Assembly (NCBI GenBank): GCA_903832285.1
Contig: CAILAY010000009.1
Span: 62,001 to 126,000, forward strand
DNA: 64,000 bases
DNA from: an uncultured beta proteobacterium
GTDB lineage: Bacteria; Pseudomonadota; Gammaproteobacteria; Burkholderiales; Burkholderiaceae_C
Reading direction: 5' to 3'
A model generated the notes under the pieces. The model did no database searches. It worked only from the letters and a program-made list of their open reading frames with translations, and was not told where the DNA came from. This document shows positions 10,751-16,768 of the stretch, in pieces. The translations under genes and the position numbers were made by a program. Numbering within the stretch: position 1 is the first letter of the stretch; every line of letters starts with the position of its first letter.

Positions 10751-12178
10751 TCAATGCACGCACGAGCCGCTCACTGCGGCATCCTTCGACACCACCGGGT
10801 CCCTGGCGTCGGCGCCTTCAACGGCAAGCTTGCAGTCGACAAAGCTGACGCCGCGCGCGTGTCGAATAAAGAAGGCCCATCCCGGCAACGTGTAGTGGGT
10901 GACTTCGGATTTTTCGGCTGGCGTCGCAAACAGGAATTTGGGATCCGGGTAACCGCCCTGATAGTCGGGAAAGCGACTGGCATCGCTCTGCGTGCTGGCA
11001 TAGGCACGGGTCCCGGTCACTGACTGCCCGCCCTGGAAGCTCAGGTCCAGGTCCTTGAAAGTGATGTCCGACAACTCATGCGGGCCCGTGGCGTCGGCCG
11101 GGGCGCCCGTGATGAGCGAGCCCCAGGGGTAACGCATATCGGTGGCGCGGATTGACTCGAACCTCAGCCCGCTAATGGCACCGACCTTCGCTCCTCCGCG
11201 CTTGCCCAGCAACACAAAGAAAGGTGTGCCCACATGGGCCACACGGATGCGTCGGAAAATCATGTCCGATATGGCAGATCCATCCACCGATTCCACCGCC
11301 ATCGCCGCGGCTTGCGCGTGCTCGATGGATATGTCCTCGAACACGATGTGACGCACCGGTCCCACGCTTGCCGTACCCATCTTGAGACCATTGGCGACGC
11401 CAGCACCCAGGATCCGGTTGTGCCGCACGGTCACGTCCTGAAGCCCTTTGGCACTGCCGCTCTTGAGGCAGATCGCGTCGTCACCGCTGGTGATGATGTT
11501 GTGTTCGATCAGCACGTCATTCCCGTCGACCACGTCGATGCCGTCGTGCGTCGGACCCAGAGCCGAATCAACCGTGATGCCGCGTATCACCAGGTGCGCC
11601 ACTTCAAGATTGACCACAGCCCAGGCGGCGGCATTTTTCACGGTGATATTTTCGATCGTGACGTTGCTCGACAGCGCGGTGAAGATGGCCATGGGCCGGG
11701 CCCGCTCGGGCAGCGACATGCCGCGCCAGCGGTCGAAATCGGCATTGCCGTCCACGACGCCACCACCTTCTATGCGGATGTGGCTGACTCTCTGCGCGTA
11801 GATGAGGGCGCGCTGGCAACTGTCGAGTTGGGTGTTGACTGTGGGCGGATTGAGAGTTGGGTAATCTGCGTCATCCCGGCTGCCGAGCAGAGTGGCTCCG
11901 GTTTCTATGCGCAGCACTGTTTGGCTGGCAAGCGTCACCGTACCCGACAGGAACGTCCCCTTGCGCAGGACGACCGTGCCACCGCCGGCGGTGCTACATG
12001 CGTCCACAGCCCGCTGGATGGCCGCGGTGTCCTTGGTCAGACCGTCACCCTTGGCGCCGTAGCTGTAGGGGTCGCACCATGTCGTCGCATGCGCTGTACC
12101 TAGGCTACCGATGAGCCAAAGGCTCACTGCGCTGAGCGACAGCCAGCGCATCCATCGATAAGCCCATTTCGATTTCAT
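10751..12178 (-). CDS. Secreted glycoside hydrolase family 28 protein (polygalacturonase-like)
   Basis: The 475-residue protein starts with a signal peptide (basic MKSKWAYRWMRW, hydrophobic core, GTAHA cleavage site). The GH28 N-terminal feature YSYGAKGDGLTKDTAAIQRAVDAC and a right-handed beta-helix follow. Catalytic-type aspartates are present in THDGIDV and SGDDAICLKSG. The usual GHG motif is replaced by GAGVANGLKMG, so the conserved histidine is absent and activity or specificity may differ from classical polygalacturonases. It overlaps the upstream SDR gene by 4 bp (ATGA), so the two are translationally coupled. The substrate is probably a galacturonan- or rhamnogalacturonan-type glycan, by family only. 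Confidence 0.82.
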   Translation of the reverse strand: MKSKWAYRWMRWLSLSAVSLWLIGSLGTAHATTWCDPYSYGAKGDGLTKDTAAIQRAVDACSTAGGGTVVLRKGTFLSGTVTLASQTVLRIETGATLLGSRDDADYPTLNPPTVNTQLDSCQRALIYAQRVSHIRIEGGGVVDGNADFDRWRGMSLPERARPMAIFTALSSNVTIENITVKNAAAWAVVNLEVAHLVIRGITVDSALGPTHDGIDVVDGNDVLIEHNIITSGDDAICLKSGSAKGLQDVTVRHNRILGAGVANGLKMGTASVGPVRHIVFEDISIEHAQAAAMAVESVDGSAISDMIFRRIRVAHVGTPFFVLLGKRGGAKVGAISGLRFESIRATDMRYPWGSLITGAPADATGPHELSDITFKDLDLSFQGGQSVTGTRAYASTQSDASRFPDYQGGYPDPKFLFATPAEKSEVTHYTLPGWAFFIRHARGVSFVDCKLAVEGADARDPVVSKDAAVSGSCVH

Positions 12179-12948
12179 GTGATCAAGCCTCCGCCGGATG
12201 GAAAGATCAGCCTTGCGGACAGCGGCGGCATCAGCCCATCACCACCGGTCAAACGCTGGTCGTGCCTGTAATCCTGGGTCACGTGCAAGCGCCATGCATC
12301 CCGACAAAACGCCAGCTTCATGGCTGCCACGATGCGATCGAAGCTGTGACCCTCCTGGGCATTGCTGTCCAGATGCACCACACCGGACGTGCGATTCTGC
12401 AAGAGCTTGATTAGTGCCTGCGCAGTGTCGGACATGAAGGAGCACGCCGGCCGCCAATCCTGGCTAACGGCAACGTGGCCATCGCGCACCTGCCATGCAT
12501 CCAGCGCCATGAGCATGTTGTTGCCGGCCTGCACCGGATCGATCTGCCAGCCGATCCGGGCAACGCAGGCGCCGGGATACGCCTGCAGGACCGCCTGCTC
12601 GCAGGCCCGTTTGTATTTGCCATAGTCGTCCTGCGCATTCGGTTGGTCAGCCGGTGCATGCGGTCCATCGGGCTCATGGTGAAACACCATCGCCGTGCTG
12701 GTGAAGACAAACGGCTTGCCCGATTCAGCTGCATGGGCGGCAAGGCGCTGCGCCCAGTCCGCGCTGCCCATGGCCAAATGCGCAATCGCATCCGGGCGAA
12801 CTTCGTTCAGCCAGGACGCGCAAGCTGCGGCGTCTTGCGGATCAATTGCGGCACGATCCCAGGCGATGACTTCGGCGCCCATGCCCGCTGCCGCGCGTGA
12901 CAGTTGCGGTGCCAGCGTTCCGTTCAGTCCTGTGATGAGCAGCTTCAT
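12175..12948 (-). CDS. SDR-family NAD(P)-dependent oxidoreductase, RmlD/epimerase-like
   Basis: A 257-residue extended short-chain dehydrogenase-like protein. The N-terminal MKLLITGLNGTLAPQL is a Rossmann dinucleotide motif of GxxGxxx type, FTSTAMVF holds the catalytic serine/threonine region and DYGKYK the Tyr-x3-Lys pair. The overall layout resembles dTDP-4-dehydrorhamnose reductase and related nucleotide-sugar enzymes. It is the first gene of a two-gene unit with the GH28 protein (4-bp overlap) and is divergent from the TetR gene, 193 bp away. A role in sugar modification linked to the GH28 substrate is only a guess. Confidence 0.72.
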   Translation of the reverse strand: MKLLITGLNGTLAPQLSRAAAGMGAEVIAWDRAAIDPQDAAACASWLNEVRPDAIAHLAMGSADWAQRLAAHAAESGKPFVFTSTAMVFHHEPDGPHAPADQPNAQDDYGKYKRACEQAVLQAYPGACVARIGWQIDPVQAGNNMLMALDAWQVRDGHVAVSQDWRPACSFMSDTAQALIKLLQNRTSGVVHLDSNAQEGHSFDRIVAAMKLAFCRDAWRLHVTQDYRHDQRLTGGDGLMPPLSARLIFPSGGGLIT

Positions 12949-13111
12949 GTCCGCCCACGGGTCGCGCGGGGCTCACGTGACAAATGTTTGCTCATCAATC
13001 GGACCCCTGCTTTCCACATCGTGTTGACTGCATGTATTTTGACGAAAAACATTGTAGTTGTTGGGCACACTGGCTCCAAAGTCTGCGACACGGAAGTGAA
13101 TGCCGGTTGAC

Positions 13112-13135
13112 ATTCTGAACCGATCGGTTCAGAAT
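13112..13135. promoter_or_regulatory. Perfect 24-bp palindrome, probable TetR auto-operator
   Basis: A perfect inverted repeat of 12 + 12 bases is centred between 13123 and 13124. Its core is TGAACCGATCGGTTCA, with two further paired bases (TC/GA region) and an outer AT pair on each side. AACCG/CGGTT half-sites are typical of TetR/AcrR-family operators. The repeat ends six bases before the ATG of the TetR gene, so a bound repressor would cover the start region of the TetR-dehalogenase-DUF1330 transcript. The divergent SDR/GH28 pair starts 164 bp away and could also be affected. Confidence 0.75.
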
Positions 13136-13141
13136 TGCCGC

Positions 13142-13717
13142 ATGGCGCGCCTGGTTGAATTTGACGTATCCAAAGCACAGGACAAGGCACTTGTGCTGTT
13201 TTGGCGCAAGGGTTATCAGGCCACTTCTCTCGCTGATCTGCTCGAAGCGATGGGGATTGGTCGAAGCAGTTTCTACGCCGCCTTTGGCGACAAGCGAAGC
13301 CTTTTCCTGGCCTGTCTGGATCTGTTTGGCAAGCGTACAAAAGACCTCCTGCTGCGCGCAAGGTCGGATATGCCACCACTGGACCTGCTGCAGAATTTCT
13401 TTGAGCGCCAGTTCGTCGGTTCAGCCGCATCAAAGGCACAGTGGGGCTGCATGCTGGTGAACACAGTTCTCGAACTGGCTGATGTGGATGCCGAGTTGAG
13501 CGCGCGGGCAAGCGGGCATCTGGTCGATATGCAAGCCCACTTTGAACAATGCCTGCTGGATGCCGGATGCGCGGCCGAGCAGGCGACCGAAATGGCCGCG
13601 CTGTTGATGCTTGTGAACGAGGGTGTGCGCGTGTCTAACCGCCGCAAGTTGACACCTCAACAACAGCGTGCTCCGATCGAAACGACTTTTCGCCTGCTAA
13701 GGAGCGCCATCGCATGA
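13142..13717 (+). CDS. TetR/AcrR family transcriptional regulator
   Basis: A 191-residue regulator. The N-terminal helix-turn-helix is visible as ALVLFWRKGYQATSLADLL, GIGRSSFYAAFGDKRSLF and a linker helix; the rest is the variable ligand-binding/dimer domain. Start ATG 13142 gives the conserved length and lies just after the palindrome; an upstream frame extension would run through the palindrome. The stop overlaps the start of the haloalkane dehalogenase gene (ATGA at 13714), so regulator and enzyme are co-translated. It probably represses its own operon and is released by an unknown, perhaps halogenated, ligand. Confidence 0.9.
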   Translation: MARLVEFDVSKAQDKALVLFWRKGYQATSLADLLEAMGIGRSSFYAAFGDKRSLFLACLDLFGKRTKDLLLRARSDMPPLDLLQNFFERQFVGSAASKAQWGCMLVNTVLELADVDAELSARASGHLVDMQAHFEQCLLDAGCAAEQATEMAALLMLVNEGVRVSNRRKLTPQQQRAPIETTFRLLRSAIA

Positions 13718-14598
13718 CCCCTGAATTCAAATTGCCGGTGAAGAAGTATTGCCAGGTGGACGGACGGCGCATCGCCTATGTGGACGAGGGCGCAGGCCCA
13801 CCCGTGCTGCTGTTGCACGGCAACCCCACGTCGAGCTACCTGTGGCGCTGCGTCATCCCGTCTCTGGTGGGAAGCGGACGCGTCATCGTCCCGGATCTGA
13901 TTGGTCATGGCGATTCCGAAAAACTGCCTGCCGCCGACGGTCCTGACCGATACCGCTTCGAAGTCGCGTACCGCTATCTCGACGGACTCCTCAGCGCCCT
14001 TGGCGCAACCGATCAGGTCACGCTGGTACTGCACGACTGGGGTACCGCGTTGGGGTTCCACTGGGCGCGTCTGCACCCTTCACAGGTCAGAGGCATTGCC
14101 TATATGGAAGGCATCGTGACGCCGCTTCCAGGATGGGAGGATTGGCCGGAAAAGGCCAGAGGCATCTTTCAGGGTTTTCGCTCGGCCAAGGGCGAAGACC
14201 TGATTCTCCATCGCAATCTCTTTATCGAAGGCGTGTTGCCGAGTTCGATTCTGCGCAAGTTGAGCGACGAAGAGATGGCGCATTACCGCGCTCCCTTTGG
14301 TAATCCGTCAGACCGACAGACGATGTTGAACTGGCCGCGCCAGATTCCGATCGGTGGCGAGCCGGCACATATGGCCGCGCTGGTACAGCAATACGCCGAC
14401 TGGCTCAGCGCCAGTCACGTTCCCAAACTCTTCATCAACGCGGAGCCTGGCTCCATCCTGGTGGGTGCACAACGGGAGTTTTGCCGCAAATGGCCCAACC
14501 AGACGGAAGTCACCGTGCAGGGACTTCACTTCATCCAGGAGGACTCCGGGGCCGAAATTGGCGCTGCCGTCGCGAACTGGATGACCTCCCTCAACTGA
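13714..14598 (+). CDS. Haloalkane dehalogenase, LinB/DhaA-like (HLD-II)
   Basis: A 294-residue alpha/beta-hydrolase. The nucleophile is Asp108 in LHDWGTALGF, with Trp109 beside it; the halide-binding asparagine is Asn37 in HGNPTSSYLW. The catalytic acid fits Glu132 (AYMEGIV) and the base His272 (GLHFIQED). These catalytic positions match the numbering of LinB (Asp108, Glu132, His272), which puts it in subfamily II rather than with epoxide hydrolases. Such enzymes hydrolyse haloalkanes to alcohol and halide. It overlaps the TetR stop by 4 bp and is followed 11 bp later by a DUF1330 gene. The natural substrate cannot be read from sequence. Confidence 0.9.
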   Translation: MTPEFKLPVKKYCQVDGRRIAYVDEGAGPPVLLLHGNPTSSYLWRCVIPSLVGSGRVIVPDLIGHGDSEKLPAADGPDRYRFEVAYRYLDGLLSALGATDQVTLVLHDWGTALGFHWARLHPSQVRGIAYMEGIVTPLPGWEDWPEKARGIFQGFRSAKGEDLILHRNLFIEGVLPSSILRKLSDEEMAHYRAPFGNPSDRQTMLNWPRQIPIGGEPAHMAALVQQYADWLSASHVPKLFINAEPGSILVGAQREFCRKWPNQTEVTVQGLHFIQEDSGAEIGAAVANWMTSLN

Positions 14599-14609
14599 AA
14601 GGACAAACC

Positions 14610-14924
14610 GTGGACAACATTCCCGTATTCATGCTCGTGAATCTGATCGTCAAGGATGCTGCCGAGTACCGCCAATATGAGAAAGGCTTCTTTCCCATTC
14701 TGAAACGCTACGGTGGTGAATTCGTGACCTACGACGACGCACCTGACACGTTCGAGGGTGTTGCACCCCGTTCGGGGCGGATGATCATCTTCAAGTTTCC
14801 TTCGGAAGGCATGGCAAGACAATGGTACGCAGACCCGCAGTACGAGGCCCTGTCTGAACACCGGCGCGCCGGAACCCAACTGGAATTCCTGACCATGGTG
14901 CGCGGCCTGCCGCCACGCTCCTAA
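14610..14924 (+). CDS. DUF1330 domain protein
   Basis: A 104-residue protein of the DUF1330 family, small ferredoxin-like alpha/beta barrels related to dimeric monooxygenase-like folds. Family features include MLVNLIVKDAAEYRQYEKG, a FVTYDDAPDTFEG segment and IFKFPSEGMARQWYADPQY. GTG 14610 is chosen because AAAGGA lies six bases upstream and the conserved region begins a few residues later; the longer reading frame runs back into the dehalogenase gene. It is the third gene of the TetR-dehalogenase operon. The function of DUF1330 proteins is not established. Confidence 0.8.
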   Translation: MDNIPVFMLVNLIVKDAAEYRQYEKGFFPILKRYGGEFVTYDDAPDTFEGVAPRSGRMIIFKFPSEGMARQWYADPQYEALSEHRRAGTQLEFLTMVRGLPPRS

Positions 14925-14969
14925 GCCTCCAACGATGTGATGCGCTGCAGAAACCGGGTCCCGCTCGCG

Positions 14970-15491
14970 TTACGGATTGTCGCGAACCAATCGCACGGCG
15001 TACTTGAAGTTTCTGCCGTCGAGGCTGAACCTGCCATCCACAAAACTCACATACCAGGCAACGAAGGGTCCGTCGGGGGTACTCGTCCAATACCACAACC
15101 TGGCTCGGTCCATGTTGGGAAACGCATCAACATTGGTGGTCGGCGCCTGTTCCTCATAAGCAAGCCCATGGTCGATAAGTTTCGCCATCTCGAATTGGGT
15201 GGGTAGGCGCCATGGGCCAAAACCAAGCCGCTGCGCATCGTCGAAGCTGAATGCTTCGACGTTTCCCTCGCACCCCTTGCCCGAAACCCAGGACTGTCCA
15301 ACACTGCAGCGCTGCCAGACCAATCCAGAACCCTTGTCGAGCACCTCCGCGCCGCGAATCTCGTACTCCCTGGATGCGGGTTGTCCTGGATACAGCTGAC
15401 CGCCCCGCGTTGCCTGAGTCTCGGCGCAAGCTTGCGCCGACAGCAGTACCGAGAGGACTGGAACTGCGACGCTGAGGGTAAAGATCTTCAC
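14970..15491 (-). CDS. DUF1566 domain protein with signal peptide
   Basis: A 173-residue exported protein. GTG 15491 has GAGGAGCAGGAA directly upstream and starts a good signal peptide (VKIFTLSVAVPVLSVLLSAQACA). The mature part holds the DUF1566/Lcl C-terminal fold: VLDKGSGLVWQRC, WRLPTQFEMAKLIDHG, LWYWTSTP and ending FKYAVRLVRD. This fold occurs in secreted or surface proteins, sometimes with C-type-lectin-like topology; no enzyme activity is known. Cysteines in QRCSVGQSW and GKGCEG may pair. It lies 25 bp after a small Cys-rich gene on the same strand. Confidence 0.78.
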   Translation of the reverse strand: MKIFTLSVAVPVLSVLLSAQACAETQATRGGQLYPGQPASREYEIRGAEVLDKGSGLVWQRCSVGQSWVSGKGCEGNVEAFSFDDAQRLGFGPWRLPTQFEMAKLIDHGLAYEEQAPTTNVDAFPNMDRARLWYWTSTPDGPFVAWYVSFVDGRFSLDGRNFKYAVRLVRDNP

Positions 15492-15516
15492 TTCCTGCTC
15501 CTCACACGATGGGCAG

Positions 15517-15663
15517 CTATTTCTTCGGCTTTTTTCCGGATGTTTTGGTTGCTTGCGGGGCGGCAGGTTTGCCCTGATCACCCAGCACGCCTTTCAAGGG
15601 ACAGATTTTGAACGCCGGGCATTTCTCGCAACCCGCAACGATGGCAATCGGGCACAGTGTCAT
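15517..15663 (-). CDS. Small Cys-rich protein (48 aa)
   Basis: An open frame of 48 codons plus stop begins at ATG 15663 with TGAAGGATTGCC upstream, a well-placed ribosome-binding site. It encodes four cysteines in the first half (Cys4, Cys12, Cys15, Cys21) with the pattern CPI-x5-GCxxCP-x4-CPLK, and a lysine-rich, disordered tail ending GKKPKK. The arrangement suggests a metal or FeS site, or a zinc knuckle. From memory, similar short proteins beginning MxLCPIAL are annotated as hypothetical in Burkholderiales; I cannot confirm this here. It precedes the DUF1566 gene by 25 bp and may be co-transcribed with it. Confidence 0.7.
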   Translation of the reverse strand: MTLCPIAIVAGCEKCPAFKICPLKGVLGDQGKPAAPQATKTSGKKPKK

Positions 15664-15772
15664 GGCAATCCTTCAAGTGAAATCAGAAACCTCAGTGTAG
15701 TCTGCGTTTACCGTTCAGGGTTCTTCCACGCCAACGACCCGGCTTTCGTCACGGGGTTGGCCAACTGGCGTA

Positions 15773-16735
15773 TCAGGCGCTCAGCAGCGCACAGTAACGT
15801 TCAAGGTCCACGTTGCCGCCACTGATGACGACGCCCACGCGCTGGCCCTGCAATTCCGATTTCATTTCTCGCGCTGCGGCAAATCCCAGGCAGCCAGTGG
15901 GCTCGACCACGAGCTTCATGCGGGTCGCAAAGAAGCGCATGCACTCCACCAGTTGCCCGTCGGTGACCGTGAGGATGTCGTCGACATCACGCCGAATGAT
16001 GGCGAAGGTGTAGTGGCCCAGGTGCTGGGTCTGGGCACCGTCGGCGATGGTTTTGGGCGTGGCGATATGGACGATGGCGCCGGTGCGAAACGACTGCTGG
16101 GCGTCATTGCCGGCTTCCGGTTCCACCCCGTAGAGTCTGCATTGCGGCGCGATTGCGCGCGTGGACAATGCCGACCCCGAGAGCAGACCACCTCCGCCCA
16201 GACAGACGAAAAGCGCGTCAAGCGCACCCACGTCTTCCAGCAGTTCTTTGGCGGCGGTGCCCTGGCCGGCGATCACGTCCGCGTGGTCATAAGGCGGGAT
16301 CAGCGTCAGACCCTGCTGCTCGGACAGGTCGCGGCAGAGCTGCTCCCGGTCGTCGTGGTAGCGATCGAAGAGGACGACCTTGCCCCCATAGTGTTGCGTG
16401 GCCGCAATCTTGGAGGTCGGCGTGTCCTGCGGCATGAGAACGGTGGCCGGCACATTCAACAAACGGGCGGCCAGGGCGATGGCCTGGCCGTGGTTGCCGG
16501 ACGAAAAAGTCACGACGCCAGCGCGGCGCTGTTCCTCATCGAAGCGCGACAGCGCATTGAAGGCACCGCGGAATTTGAATGCGCCCGTGCGTTGCAGGTT
16601 CTCGCACTTGAAGAACACCTCGGCCCCCAACTCCTGGTTGGCCGTGCGCGAGCTCAGCGCCGGGGTGCGATGAGCCTGTTCCTTGAGGCGCTCGGCCGCC
16701 TTGCAAACATCGTCGTAATCGGGAAGTTGGAGCAT
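15773..16735 (-). CDS. PLP-dependent threonine/serine dehydratase (or threo-3-hydroxyaspartate ammonia-lyase)
   Basis: A 320-residue fold-type II PLP enzyme. The Schiff-base lysine is Lys54 in GAFKFRGA, SSGNHGQAIA is the substrate-binding loop and CLGGGGLLSG the tetraglycine phosphate-binding loop. It lacks the C-terminal ACT-like regulatory domain of biosynthetic IlvA, so it is a short catabolic form that deaminates threonine or serine to the 2-oxo acid. Threo-3-hydroxyaspartate ammonia-lyases and serine racemases share this length and these motifs. It is 33 bp downstream of putA on the same strand, which suggests joint amino acid catabolism. The start at ATG 16735 has only a weak ribosome-binding site. 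Confidence 0.85.
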   Translation of the reverse strand: MLQLPDYDDVCKAAERLKEQAHRTPALSSRTANQELGAEVFFKCENLQRTGAFKFRGAFNALSRFDEEQRRAGVVTFSSGNHGQAIALAARLLNVPATVLMPQDTPTSKIAATQHYGGKVVLFDRYHDDREQLCRDLSEQQGLTLIPPYDHADVIAGQGTAAKELLEDVGALDALFVCLGGGGLLSGSALSTRAIAPQCRLYGVEPEAGNDAQQSFRTGAIVHIATPKTIADGAQTQHLGHYTFAIIRRDVDDILTVTDGQLVECMRFFATRMKLVVEPTGCLGFAAAREMKSELQGQRVGVVISGGNVDLERYCALLSA

Positions 16736-16768
16736 GGTTTGAATGCCTGAAACAGCCCGGATTCTCGC

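Noticed and set aside
13142-13717. The idea that this TetR protein is the RutR that binds at 8097
   Set aside because: It is fused by overlap to a dehalogenase gene and has its own, different palindrome (AACCG/CGGTT type) beside it.
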